Positions 53,701 to 64,000 of a stretch of DNA of 64,000 nucleotides are shown piece by piece (the first letter of the stretch is position 1; every line of letters starts with the position of its first letter). Source of the stretch: Alligator mississippiensis (taxonomy: Eukaryota > Chordata > Crocodylia > Alligatoridae); contig NC_081827.1 in NCBI RefSeq assembly GCF_030867095.1, forward strand, positions 27,590,001 through 27,654,000. The letters are read 5' to 3'. The position numbers were made by a program, and so were the translations under genes. Under the pieces are notes generated by a model. The model ran no database searches, was not told where the DNA came from, and was given only the letters and a program-made list of their open reading frames with translations.

Positions 53701-56700
53701 GTGTGACATTAACGACACAGAATAGAATCATGTAACATTCCTCCACTGTGCAATGCTCCTCCAGCTCACCTTAGGGCTAAATCATTAACCTACATCTCAC
53801 TGAGTAAGAAAAGGCACTTACGGGTTGTGAAAGGACCATGGCCAGAAGGATGATGGTGATAGTCTCAAACGTGGTGGGTAGGGCCAGAAGGATGTAAGGG
53901 AAAAAAAGAAAAGACTTTGTTTATATTTGCTCTTCTTTGTTTGAAGCTTTCTGCCACTATCTCTAAGCAATACTTGTTTTACATTTCTCCATTAGAAGTT
54001 AGTTGGGCTAGTCAAATGCATGGTAAAACAAAGTCCTAAAGTCATCTGTGTAAAAAGCATTGATATATTTTTGTTCTTTCAATAGGCAAATAGTGAATCA
54101 GAGTCTGGCATTTTTTGCATGTCATCCCTGTCAGATGATGATGATCTAGGATGGTGCCATTCATGGCCGTCAACTGTTTGGCACTGTTTTTTAAAAGGTA
54201 AAAAAAACAAGCAATGTAGGCTAGGGCTGTTTTGTTAGCCACTCCTCCTTTTGCTAGATATTAACCTTATTGTTTTTAAATATCAGGCACACGTTTATGC
54301 TTTCACAAAGGGCGCAATAAAGAGTGGCAGGATGTTGAAGATTTTGCTAGATCTGAAGGCTGTTCAAATGAGGAAGAACTTCCAATGCGTACTTACAAGG
54401 TAGGCCTTTGATGCTCCTGAATCCTGTGCATTAGCCATAACAAAGACCTTGATTTGTGTGCAGTCTTATTCAGGTACTTTTAATTACTGTTCCAAGAATT
54501 TTTTTTATGAAAGAGGCATATGGAAGGTATCCATTAGTTAGCAATATGTTGTCTGAACCCCTCAGAATAAAACAAGTGGGCAACCTGCAGATAGGTTGAA
54601 TGTTGTGTATTCTCTTACTGCTTTGTGCAGTTCATTTAACCCCTTGAGTGTTGGTGTGCCATAAAAAGATGTAGATACATTTTGGAGCATCCACCGATTT
54701 AAACTTTTCTGGGGAAAAAAATCTGAAGATTATCTGTATTTATAGGGCTATGGTTCTGATGGTTTGAAGTTGATATCTCATGAAGAAAGTGTTTCATTTG
54801 GTGAGTCTGTACTGAAGTTGACTTTTGATCCTGGCACAGTAGAAGATGGTTTGCTTACAGTAGAGTGCAGATTGGATCACCCTTTCTATATTAAAAGTAA
54901 AGGTAGGAAAATGTTGTGCATGTGAAACAAAAGCTTCTGTATGTATATGATAGTGTTCTAAACAACTGTCTGTAGCTCTCATAGCCATACCTCCCAGTTT
55001 TTATTGTTTAAAGCAGCAGTTGGCAACTTTTCAGAGTTGTGGCCAAAACAAACTGGCTTGGGTCTGAGGTGAGCCAGTGTTCCAACACAGTGGTGGCAGG
55101 TTTTCACTGCTGCTGCTTCTCCCTGCCCTCAGCTGTGGTGTTGGCAGAGCTCCCTGCTGTCTGGCTATGGTGTAGCATCTGTCCCCGGCAGATTTCCTTG
55201 CTCCCTGGCTCCAACACAAGTACAGGTGAAGTCCCCCACTGCCAGAATGCCACTGAAGCCTCCCAGCTCCATAGATTGGATCCAGCCTGCAGACCATATG
55301 TTGCCAATCCCTGGTTTAAAGCTTCTGTATTTTAGTGTCACTTTAAATCTACCCAAAGGAAACACTGCATTTTGAAAAGACAAAAGCACTTTTTCAAACT
55401 TTATTGATGTATTGTATTGTCCCTCACTTGCTGAGCATGACACTTACATGGTTGGTGAAATTATGACTATATTTGGTTTTCTGTTCAGCTTTTTTTTCTT
55501 CCCTAAGAAAAATCTTGTAAATGAGGTAAAATAAATTATCCTCCATAAGCGATTCCTGAACAGAAGTTTCTCATTTGTTTTTGGGAAGCTGTTTTTCTTT
55601 TATGCATATGAGCTTGCTTTTTACCATCAGAGATAGATCATCAGGCTGTTATAGTCTAATTTAATTCTTGATCTCTTCAGGCTGGTCATCCTTTTATCCA
55701 AGCTTGACTGTGGTTCAGCATGGCATTCCATGCTATGAAATACATATTGGAGACTTGTGTCTACCTCCTGGACACCCTGATGCCATTAACTTTGATGATT
55801 CAGGTGTTTTTGATACATTTAAAAGGTAACTTTTGGATTAAATGAGTCTTTATATTTTATGCATAAAAAAGTTCTGTTAATGAACAGACGTGTAAGTGTA
55901 CAGGAGAGGAATTATTTATGGTGGCACAAAGGTATACATGAAAAATGTAAAACTTTTGGGCAGTGAAACCTTTAAAACTGTAGAGTGGTTGTGGTCCTGT
56001 TGCTGCTTAGGACATTTTAGAATTGATCAGATAAAGCACTAGAAAATATTGCATAGAACAGTCCTGCACTGGGAGAAGTGGGGTGGACTGGGTGACCTAA
56101 TCCAGTTACTGCAGATGTGCATCAGTTGGCTACTGCCTCGTGCTTTATATACAGCCTTGTATCTTCAGCCTACCCAGTAATTAGTATCCGCTTTGGCGTG
56201 GCTTTATTGCTTCTGGAATAATGAGTTTTCATATTTAGGTTGGTCTAATCAGATTTTTTAGGTGTCCACAATTACTCTTTTTTATTTAGTTCATAGCGAA
56301 GAAAGAAAACAGTTTTGATCAGACTTCTTTATGTTTAAGATGCCTGAATCGTAAACGTTTGAATGTTTGAATTCCACTGTTATTTCCCATAAACCCCAGC
56401 TTCTGTCTAGGATCAGTGAATGATCAGTGGCCACAACCAACTTCCATTTCAATTAGAAATACTAAAGAGCTTTGTGTTCTTTTTTTTACAATAGGAGTCA
56501 GCTTAAAATGGCTATTTTAAGCTCAAGCTTCTATTGAAAAGGCTTCAGGACTCTAAGGAGGTAGAGGGAGAGCTTAAATTTGGTTTCCCCAACTCAGCTG
56601 CCTGTGTTTTTGTTTCTCTTGGGTCCTCGGACAGTGTTTACATCTTACTGAAGGAATTGGTTTGGTAGCATCCAGTTCATCCTTCATTTCAGTTATAGTG

Positions 56701-56794
56701 TTTATAAGACCTTGCCTAGTCCCTTGGCAGAAAAAAATAGTGGGAGGGATTCTGAAGCAGTAGCTGCTGGCAGAAGGGCAGAATAAATTAAACA

Positions 56795-56833
<39 letters not shown>

Positions 56834-59800
56834 AAACTCAGCAGTTGTTGTAGGAGGGAGTAGTTGGGGAAGGAACTGGAGCAATGGAGGATAAAGAGCT
56901 CTTTTCCCCATATCCCTCTGCCTCTTAGCTAGCAAGTTAGGTTGCCAGCTAGTTGCCTTGTATTCCCTACTTCTGCTGCTGCTTACTCTGCAAGTAGACT
57001 TTGGACAGTGACACAGTCACAGCCTCCCCCTATTCTGTTTTGGAGTAAGGGAAAAACTTCTGCCAGCAAACTGGGGCAAGTCCTTGCAGAAGCTTGGGGC
57101 ATTTTTACACATGGAAGCATTGCATTGCCGGGCGCTTTTCATTCAAAGTGCCCGGCACTGTGTTGCTTACAATTGTATAAGTGGTGAAATGCATGTCAGT
57201 GCTGAGAAAATGGCAGAGGCACTCCTGCCATTTTCTGCATGCTGACGCACATTTCACCACTTATATAACTGCATGCGGCAGCACTATTTGCATCAGAATC
57301 AATTAATTGAGTCTGCTCCATAGCAGCGGATCTCCAACGCATTGCAGGGCAAAAAGGTAGGTGTATAAATGCTCCTGGTCTCTGCCTGGTGCTACTTTGA
57401 TTTCCTATGATAAAAAAGCACTTCCAGGTTCTTCTTAAGCCAGGAAGAATAGGCAAATGATGGAGGAGATACCAAATTCAGTTTTAAAAATAAAACCTTT
57501 GGTTTATGTTGAGTATTCGTGTTTTAAAAAGTTAGTCTTTTAGTACTTGTTGGCATGTTAGAGGATTTAGTGAATGGTCCCTCTTTAAAGGTAATTTAGG
57601 TATGTATATTTTTCCCACATACGATGAATTAAAGGCCCTAGCGTTTCAAGTAGCTTGTGCAACTGATTTTTTTTTGCCATGAGACATAGTAGTGTTATCA
57701 CAATTTTGCCACTAGAGGGTGGAAGATTATTTACTCTGAATTGAAATCATGAATGGTATACTTCTGTATGTGTTAGAAGTTCTCAGATAAAAGTTACCAA
57801 GTGCAGAGGTATTATATTTCAGTCCCTGGAGCAATGCTCTATAAAGACTATGTTTATAATGTTGGCATCTATGAACAGTATTTCTTTATACTTGCAATTA
57901 ACATTCACATTTCCAAGTGAACTACAAAGCGAATAAACAAGACTGTTTCAAGAAGTTTTATGGGAAAACTTTGTTTGCAAAATAAGTATCGAAGCATATT
58001 ATATGTAAAAAAAAAAAAAAAATGTATACGTAAGTGTTATATCATTACTTAAGTGCATTCTCTGCAGTTTTAACTTTGAATTCACTGTTGTATATTCTGG
58101 GTCATCCACGGGGCATCTTTGTTTTACTAACTTGTAATTGGTATTGTACAACGAACTATTTTTTTTTTTAAGCTTTAATACAACAATTCTCTCTCCTCTG
58201 AAGTTTGAAACAGTAACTTGTAATTGTTGGTATTGTGTAGTAAGCATCTTTCAGTTTTACTGTATGTAATATCTGTATAGTTAAGCTTGGTGTGGTTTTG
58301 CATTATCACACACTTCTATAATTCCTCACAAAATGTAGCACGTCCATATGAATGGCTTTTTGGTAACCAAAGATGTATTCTTTTTATATGTATAAAAGTA
58401 CATACATATCTTAAATACTACACTGAAGCTTCACAGAAATACTAATGGGGTTAGCTAGGCCTTGGGTCAGAGGAAAAAAGTTAACATTTCCATATTTTGC
58501 TGACAAACCAAACTCCACATATTTACAATGTATGAGTAAAATGCTGCTCGCTCTATGTAGCGTAGCTGTTTAAAACATGCTTAGTTATTTATGTTTTTTT
58601 GGGTTCCGGTGGCTTCTCCAGGTCTAGTTCATGCCCCTTAGGTAAATTAAGGCACATGCTTAAGTTTGCAACTGCCTAACTCATTTTTAAACCTTATGGT
58701 TGTAAAACCTTGCAAAAGTGCGCTGAATGTAACTGACGTAGTCATGTCTGTCCCAGGAGCCTGCAAGAGAAGCAGCAATCACTAAAGGCAGGGAGGAAGC
58801 TCCTTAGCTTCACACCCATCTCCAGAGCAAACAAGCATTGTGTCAGTGGTCTGGATGCCCTGCTAGTCTCTACAGGATTGGCTTCCACTGGTGTGGCTTT
58901 GCTCTGTGGGCTCCATTCTCCGTTTTTTCACTGCAGCAGGGAAGGAGTGGTATTGGCCCACATGCTGTTTGTTCACAGTCCCAAAATGAATTGTCTTTCA
59001 CAGAAGTTATCACTCTGGGTAGGCATCTACCTTAATAGGGATAAATGTGGAAGTTGGCCTACAGTCCAAAGCACAAATAACAGACTATTCCAAAAGGAGA
59101 GGAAATGAGATGGAAACATGACTCATGCGTAGGTAGAGCTACTAAACAGCACAGAAGATCTTGGGTAGTTGCATCCTACTGCTGCATTGTGGTGAATTGA
59201 AATGTAAGGATGGCACTAAGAACAAATGAGCAGTGGAACAGTGTATCACGGGTTGTTGAGTAAATTTACAAGTTTGTAAATTACTAATTAATTTACTAAT
59301 TAAGTGATGTATCTCTTTATTCTAGTTACGATTTTACACCAATGGATTCTTCTGCAGTTTATGTGTTAAGCAGCATGGCTCGTCAGCGTCGTGCTTCTTT
59401 ATCTTGTGGAGGATCAGGTAGTCAAGACTCAGAGAGATCAGAATGCAGTAAGAACTGTGTGTCATCTGGATCGTCACAGCTTTCCTCCAATTCTTTGTAT
59501 AGCAAAGCTGGCAAAAGTCATAGCTCAGGGACTGCAAGTACTGTGAGTGCCACTTCTCCTAACAAGTGCAAAAGACCAATGAATGCCTTCATGCTTTTTG
59601 CCAAAAAGTACAGAGTTGAATATACTCAGATGTATCCAGGGAAAGATAACAGGTAATGGCACTTAAGTTCGTAGTTTTGGACCTACAGTTAATGTAACAA
59701 ACTTGATAAATGCTTTTCCAACTTACAGTGAATTCAGTTTTACATGTATATGTAGATGTTGTTTGAAAAACCAAATTGAAAGCTGCTAACAAAAGGCCAG

Positions 59801-62800
59801 ATTTAAGAGGAGGCTTTAAGGGTTTCTCACCTTGGAGAACCTGACAACAAGTGTCGGGGCAGAAATTGGTTTCATTTTCATTATCTTTACTGTAACTTAA
59901 AATGGATTTTTATCTTGCCTTTAGAAGCATTTTTGAATAAAGTTGTGTGTGTGTGTATTCTCAGATTATCTGTCCATATTGATAAGATTTGGTTTGGGGG
60001 GAGGGAATCCTGTGCAGTTCTTTCTTGTGGGTCAATAGGAAACAGGGATTTTTATAGCTTGGTACACAGATCTCAGGTTCAGTTTTAATATACTAGTGTA
60101 AGTTCTTTGGGACTGGGACCCTACCATGCAGAAAACCCAGCCCTTTAATCTTATTGTTCTGTGTCCTATTGTTCTGTGATGTTCTGTAATGTGTATAGTC
60201 AATTTTGATGATACCTCTTTGCAAATAGAACTATCACTGAGAAATCAAAGCAGACCACCAGTTAGAAACATTTATGATGAATACAAGGTTATTTACAGCG
60301 CAGTGAGTTGGAGCTGCAGTGGATGGATTTCAAGTTGGTTTGAATACATCCATGCACAGATTTAAGCTGAGGAAAACCAGCAATAACCTAAGTGACTGAC
60401 ATCATCAAATGAAAGGTTTGAGGCACAGGAGGAAGGCAGTGTAGGAGAACACAGCCCCTTGTCTCTATCAAATGTAGTATAGATTTAGTCACCGGAGATT
60501 TGAATTTGAGTCCTCAAACTTCTGACAAGCAAAATAGCCTTGCAGTTGTAGCACTTGAGTAAACTTTTATTTAGCCAAATACCACTGTTGATATAGGGTT
60601 GTTGGTTGTAGCCGTGTTGGTCTGAGGACATAAGCAGGCAACGTTTTTTCGGTAGATGTGATATCTTTTATTAGACCAACTAAATATTTGGAAAAATTGT
60701 TTTTTGCAAGCTTTTGGGGACAAACAGCCTTCTTCAGGCATAGGGAGATGCAAGTTGCTGATACGAGCATTTGTCTCCAAGTGGCTATGGGTGGGCATGT
60801 GCCTTGACAACTTGACCTCTGATCCTGTTTTGCCCCAGCTGTCCCCATACCAAACGTGTAGTACCTGACTCACCATTTGCTCTGTCATGGGCTTAAAAGG
60901 CAATGTCTATTTCCACCTATTCCCTCCATTCCTCTTGCCCATCCTGGTTTGAGATAACCTCATATCTGCAGTCTCATGTTCTTGCCTTTCCTTGGAGAAA
61001 CTATTCCTTTTCATTTTTCATATGCATTTTAGAAACTCATAAGGGATGAGGAATTTGCAACAGAATGAAATGGTCTTTCATTTTGAGAAAGGAGAAACAA
61101 TGCACTGAAGCCAGGCTAATAAAATCTGGGGCTTTCACTGCTGTAGTTTGCAGGTCAAAAGTCACTTTATTCTTGGAATGAATGAACCCTTAACCCAGGC
61201 CAGCTCTAACAAGCTTGAAAACTGGTGTTAAGACAAAATAGTGGTATAATTTCTGTTTATTTTACTGTAGATATGAGTTCTAATCCCGTATGACAGGTAT
61301 TTGAATAATTTGAATGAGGTAAAGTTTAAAGGTAGAAAGCACACCTGAACTTGTTAGCATGATTTATTGATGCTAGTCCCTGTAGTCATGTGATTTTAGA
61401 TGCAAAGCAGGAACAGATGTAATGGCTTAATTCATGCAGATGTTATGATAGCACCACAAATTGTGCCCAAATAATAGTTCCCTCCTTTTTTAGTTAGTCA
61501 CAAAGTAGGCATATCCCTTAGTTAGTTCTTTATGGTCAAATAAGGATCATTTAAGAGCACCCCCAAAGTCATGAATGATAGAATGCAAGTTGAGGAAGAG
61601 CACAGAAGGAGGGACTGTAGTAATATGTTTTTCTTCCTGACTCCCCTCTACCTAGTAGAATTAATTTTTAACAAAGTTGGAAGAGGCCCTTTAAAATTTG
61701 GAACCTGTCTTCCACAGCTCAGTGGCAGGAGTAATTGGCCCCTGTTGACTGATTTCTTTTGAAAATGAAGCTCTTGCCTTTGAACCAGATTCTTTTGAAG
61801 TTCTCTGATGCACCAGCCTATACTCACCTTTGATACCTGAACATACAGCTTTGCCTCCAGAGGTTTCTACTTGGAAGCCCAGCAGTTTGAGGTGTCATCC
61901 TTAAGCAAATTCCTCATCTAGCTGAGTCACAATGCCTTCCTCCATAGTATCCCAGGCACTGGAACTAGGTAGCAGTGCTTTGAAGAGAGAAGGTTTCCCA
62001 TGTGACTTGAATATCTCCTAAAACTGCCAGAATATATCTGAGAGGCAAGGATTTCTGTGGGTGATACCTTTTATTGAACCAGTGCTTTTGAAAGCTTGTC
62101 TAAGCCTATCTCAGTCATGCAGTTGATCTAATACAAGTTATTGCCCCCCAAAAATCCTGGCCTGGCATAATTCCTGGACCATCACAGCTACAACCCGACT
62201 CCAACACTGCCAGAATATACCTGGTCTAGAGACAGTTTAACCAGGCTGGCTTTTTTTACTTCTAGTTTAAAATAAGCTTGATACAAGAATGTTATTAAAG
62301 AACCACCATCAGAAACTTATTTGCCAGAAGACACAAATTGGTTCAGGTATAGATTTTCTCCTGATGGGAGATGGCTTGTTCTGTCATGTCCTCAAAGCAT
62401 CCCCCCCAATACAAAGGCAGTGGTTGTATATAGAGATCAGATTAAATATTCACTTTACAGCCCCTAGGAGTCTTGCTCTGTAGTAAAGCCTTTCAGAAAT
62501 CAAACCTGTTGACAGAGAATGAGACAGCCTTTCTCAGAGTTGCCCTACCTGGAACTATCCAGAAGTGCTTGGTGGCCTTGATCCCTTAGCGTCTGTGAAT
62601 ACCTGCACTGCCTGCAGCGATGTTTATGCACGCCTTTCCTTAAAGATTGGCAATAAACTTTTCATTTCACTATTATAGTGGATAGGGAGGGTCACATGCC
62701 TGGTGTTTCAGTAAACATCATTAATTGAACAACATCGGTTAAAATATTAATGACATTCAGCAAAAGGGTGGAACTACTTTTGTATTAACATCTAATCAAT

Positions 62801-63638
62801 GTTTGGGGTGCAATTAAGCAATGTGTCATGATGATAGATTAGTCTCCAGTTGGTCTGCAGCTTAGTAGTAGTGTCAAAGGGGTTTTGGGTTTTTTTTTTT
62901 TTTTCTTCTACTCCCCATGTTCAGTTTCTGGAGATAATCAGGGGTAAATCATGACAGATGAGCCCTGGCTGCTGCCCAGCACAGCATTCAATTAGGAGGG
63001 TGTCAATCTGAGATGATTTCTCCAGCCCCTGCAGACAAAGGGTTTGTAGTTCTGAGGCTGCTTTCACCAGGGAAGGCGGCACTACTGAGTTCTCAGCAAT
63101 TCATCTTATAAAGTAAGGTGGAGGAGAACATGGGTACAAGCCTGGAGGTGGTTTGTGCCAGGCTGATGAGACAGACCAAATTCTTAACCATTTTAGGTAC
63201 AGTGGTACAGGTATATTCAGGCTTATTTTTGTATATCAGTATTCTGGAAGCCTGGCTCAGTTACAGAAACATCTCAGATATTGTTTACAGGTCAGTGAGC
63301 CAGGGGGCAGTCAGAAACATGCCCAGACACTACAGAGAGGAAATACTGTTGATATCACACACGTTTTTTCTCACATCTAACTGGTGTCTTTTGTAAAGTG
63401 CTGACTCCAAAAAGAAAAATAAGAAAATGTTGGGAGATTGATTATCAAAAAAGAAAAATTTCTGCTGTGACCATTCTGTAAACATTTATTTTGCAGAGCC
63501 ATAAGTGTGATACTTGGTGACAGGTGGAAGAAAATGAAAAACGAAGAAAGACGGATGTACACGCTGGAAGCCAAGGCTTTGGCTGAGGAACAGAAACGTT
63601 TAAATCCTGACTGTTGGAAACGGAAACGAACAAATTCC
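50592..63638 (+). CDS. HBP1: HBP1: HMG-box transcription factor 1 (nearly complete)
   Basis: Nine exons (50592-50787, 51694-51928, 53094-53226, 54086-54197, 54287-54399, 54746-54902, 55681-55825, 59326-59652, 63497-63638) join in frame, giving 512 codons from ATG 50616. The human protein is 514 residues. The final exon of a few residues should lie after 64000. HBP1 is a nuclear sequence-specific repressor acting in cell-cycle exit, RB and Wnt control. Visible features are the RB-binding LxCxE motif LKCNE (residues 35-39), the acidic SDDDDLGW segment before the AXH domain (about 205-345), the second RB motif IxCxE as IPCYE (323-327), a Ser-rich linker, and one HMG box (KRPMNAFMLFAKKYRVEY to LNPDCWKRKR, about 438-506). 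All junctions are GT-AG. Confidence 0.96.
50788..51693 (+). other. HBP1: HBP1 intron with MITE copy 5
   Basis: Apart from the GTGCATCTAC MITE at 51447-51590, nothing is recognised. Acceptor AATTTGCTTGTAG. Confidence 0.6.
51447..51590. mobile_element. GTGCATCTAC-family MITE, copy 5 (short)
   Basis: It runs from GCACATCTACGAAACATTTA to CTTGTTGATGCACCC, with degenerate inverted termini. Its interior CTGCAGTAAACCTCACGCGT and CGCGTATTGCTTGCAA is a shortened version of the other copies. It lies 103 bases before HBP1 exon 3. Confidence 0.6.
51694..51928 (+). CDS. HBP1: HBP1 exon 3
   Basis: It encodes DLPELQAVQTDSTPNALFQL and NWLTELANIATSPQSPLMQC, a strongly conserved N-terminal segment. It ends two bases into an Arg codon. 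Confidence 0.96.
51929..53093 (+). other. HBP1: HBP1 intron
   Basis: Ordinary intron with nothing recognised. Acceptor TTTTCCATCTTAG. Confidence 0.6.
53094..53226 (+). CDS. HBP1: HBP1 exon 4
   Basis: It encodes SSPVHIIATSKSLHSYARPP and ends DETPVRHER. 44 codons after completion of the split Arg, ending in phase 0 at donor GTGAGT. Confidence 0.95.
53227..54085 (+). other. HBP1: HBP1 intron
   Basis: No feature recognised. Acceptor TTCTTTCAATAG. Confidence 0.6.
54086..54197 (+). CDS. HBP1: HBP1 exon 5: acidic segment, AXH start
   Basis: It encodes ANSESESGIFCMSSLSDDDD and LGWCHSWPSTVWHCFLK. The acidic run and the tryptophan-rich segment lead into the AXH domain. Confidence 0.96.
54287..54399 (+). 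CDS. HBP1: HBP1 exon 6: AXH domain
   Basis: It encodes GTRLCFHKGRNKEWQDVEDF and ARSEGCSNEEELPMRTYK. It is separated from exon 5 by an 89-base intron, the shortest in the gene. Confidence 0.96.
54746..54902 (+). CDS. HBP1: HBP1 exon 7: AXH domain
   Basis: It encodes GYGSDGLKLISHEESVSFGE and SVLKLTFDPGTVEDGLLTVE, ending RLDHPFYIKSK plus one base. Acceptor TATTTATAG. Confidence 0.96.
54903..55680 (+). other. HBP1: HBP1 intron with hAT MITE
   Basis: It holds the hAT element 55014-55313. The rest is unremarkable. Acceptor GATCTCTTCAG. Confidence 0.6.
55014..55313. mobile_element. hAT MITE with perfect 8-bp TSD
   Basis: GTTTAAAG flanks it exactly (55006-55013 and 55314-55321). Termini CAGCAGTTGGCAAC and GTTGCCAATCCCTG are inverted repeats of the hAT CAGxGxTxGGCAA type. 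It is 300 bases long and non-coding, 111 bases after exon 7. Confidence 0.9.
55681..55825 (+). CDS. HBP1: HBP1 exon 8: AXH end and IxCxE motif
   Basis: It encodes WSSFYPSLTVVQHGIPCYE and DLCLPPGHPDAINFDDSGVF, ending DTFK plus two bases. The IPCYE pentamer fits the IxCxE RB-binding pattern (IPCCE in human). Confidence 0.96.
56797..56832. repeat. (CT)n microsatellite
   Basis: An uninterrupted CT tract of about 18 units. Confidence 0.97.
57098..57375. mobile_element. Hairpin-rich TIR MITE
   Basis: Termini GGGCATTTTTACACATGGA and GTGTATAAATGCTCC are inverted. Inside are two hairpins: 57127-57156 (GCCGGGCGCTTT pairs with AAAGTGCCCGGC) and 57176-57265 (TATAAGTGGTGAAATGCATG pairs with CATTTCACCACTTATA-type partners). 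AATCAATTAATTGAGTCTGC is shared with about 18740-18770. Confidence 0.75.
59326..59652 (+). CDS. HBP1: HBP1 exon 9: Ser-rich linker and HMG box start
   Basis: It encodes YDFTPMDSSAVYVLSSMARQ, a Ser-rich stretch, and then NKCKRPMNAFMLFAKKYRVE and YTQMYPGKDN. The HMG box is split after PGKDN by an intron with donor GTAATG. Confidence 0.97.
60596..60750. mobile_element. TTATTAGACCAAC repeat
   Basis: GTTGTAGCCGTGTTGGTCTG, GATGTGATATCTTTTATTAG, ACCAACTAAATATTTGGAAA and CAAGCTTTTGGGGACAAACA occur in order. This is a common reptile interspersed repeat and the fullest single-arm copy here. Confidence 0.7.
62040..62210. mobile_element. Diverged TTTTATTGAACC repeat
   Basis: GATTTCTGTGGGTGATACCT, TTTATTGAACCAGTGCTTTT, GAAAGCTTGTCTAAGCC and CCATCACAGCTACAACCC follow the layout of the 60596 copy, but from a different subfamily, closest to 5655-5760. 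Confidence 0.55.
63497..63638 (+). CDS. HBP1: HBP1 exon 10: rest of HMG box
   Basis: It encodes AISVILGDRWKKMKNEERRM, YTLEAKALAEEQKRLNPDCW and KRKRTNS. It ends in phase 0 at donor GTATGT. The open frame continues to 63740, but that is intron. The terminal exon is not in the window. Confidence 0.95.
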
Positions 63639-64000
63639 GTATGTTTTTGTCAAACAGTGCTCTGCTCTCACTACAAGTTAAAAATCAGATCCCACTGTAG
63701 TCCCAATATTTCCCTTTTGCTGTGGTGTTTGCTGTGCTAGCTACATCTCTTGACCTCTCCTGCACCATCCCCCATATCATTTCATTTCTCTATAGTCCTT
63801 AACCCAGGGGTGGGCAAAATGCAGCCTGCGGGCCAGATGCAGCCTGCCAGGCCATTCTATCTGGTCCACAGGGCCCCTAAAAATTTAGAAAATTAATATT
63901 TATCTTTCCCTGACTGCCTGCCATGCGGCCCTCAGTGGCTTGCCAAAACTCAGTAAGTGGCCCTCCACCCAAAATAATTGCCTGCCCCGGCCTTAACCCG
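63639..64000 (+). other. HBP1: HBP1 intron, start
   Basis: It contains the hAT MITE at 63805-63990 and no recognisable terminal HBP1 exon. Confidence 0.7.
63805..63990. mobile_element. hAT MITE with perfect 8-bp TSD
   Basis: CCTTAACC flanks it on both sides (63797-63804 and 63991-63998). Termini CAGGGGTGGGCAAAAT and ATTGCCTGCCCCGG are inverted repeats of the hAT-Charlie type. It is 186 bases long and internally GC-rich (AGCCTGCGGGCCAGATGCAG). Confidence 0.9.

Larger units (their letters stand above)
55826..59325 (+). other. HBP1: HBP1 intron with hairpin MITE
   Basis: It contains a CT microsatellite (56797-56832), a hairpin element (57098-57375) and a poly-A run near 58007-58022. I see nothing in 55826-56796 and 57400-59325. 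Acceptor TTTATTCTAG. Confidence 0.6.
59653..63496 (+). other. HBP1: HBP1 intron with two TTATTAGACC-type repeats
   Basis: It holds the repeats at 60596-60750 and 62040-62210. I recognise nothing else in its 3.8 kb. The acceptor is CATTTATTTTGCAG. Confidence 0.6.

Noticed and set aside
63639-63740. Open frame continuing after HBP1 exon 10
   Set aside because: It follows a good donor (GTATGT), and its translation is unlike the HBP1 C terminus, so it is intron read-through.
1-64000. CRISPR arrays, tRNA or rRNA genes, bacterial-type operons
   Set aside because: No spaced direct repeats, cloverleaf or rRNA signature was seen. The sequence is plainly vertebrate, with spliced genes and CR1 LINEs.

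Overview
This window is vertebrate nuclear DNA, and most likely comes from a crocodilian. Two syntenic genes lie on the plus strand, with GT-AG introns and abundant reptile-type repeats. The repeats are CR1 LINEs (one family has a tail reading CATAGACATTAGGGCTGGAA), hAT-like non-autonomous DNA transposons, foldback elements and one degraded Ty3/Gypsy element. The crocodilian assignment rests on my recognition of these repeat styles. A turtle or another archosaur-line reptile is not excluded. The order PRKAR2B then HBP1 matches human 7q22.

Layout. Positions 1-10797 are intron of PRKAR2B, filled with a TIR element, a long CR1 copy and foldback repeats. PRKAR2B coding exons lie at 10798-10904, 16060-16213, 19831-19932, 20484-20558, 22545-22610, 22791-22929 and 26284-26417 (stop). 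They encode the last 258 residues, which form both cAMP-binding domains. A 3' UTR follows, with candidate poly(A) signals at 26956, 27120 and 28690. The region 28.7-39.0 kb is intergenic. It holds a degraded Gypsy gag-pol on the minus strand, several MITEs and a hAT-in-hAT nest. A CpG island at about 39.05-40.09 kb is the HBP1 promoter and first exon, with CCAAT boxes, a ZNF143-like site, an NRF1-like site and a palindromic CACGTG site. HBP1 exon 1 ends at 39580. A first intron of about 11 kb, carrying another CR1, leads to coding exons at 50592-50787, 51694-51928, 53094-53226, 54086-54197, 54287-54399, 54746-54902, 55681-55825, 59326-59652 and 63497-63638. The last short coding exon (a few residues) is not seen and should lie beyond 64000.

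The two genes are independent products. One is the type II-beta regulatory subunit of cAMP-dependent protein kinase. The other is an HMG-box transcriptional repressor with retinoblastoma-binding motifs. They share a neighbourhood and orientation, not a pathway visible here. No tRNA, rRNA, CRISPR or prokaryote-like system is present.

The observations most worth checking are these: a tandem splice acceptor at HBP1 exon 2 that may switch between an N-terminally extended protein and an overlapping upstream ORF; a Gly-to-Glu change at a conserved position of the PRKAR2B B domain; several young or nested DNA transposons with exact target-site duplications; and families of long hairpin-forming elements, one of which clusters around the HBP1 5' half.
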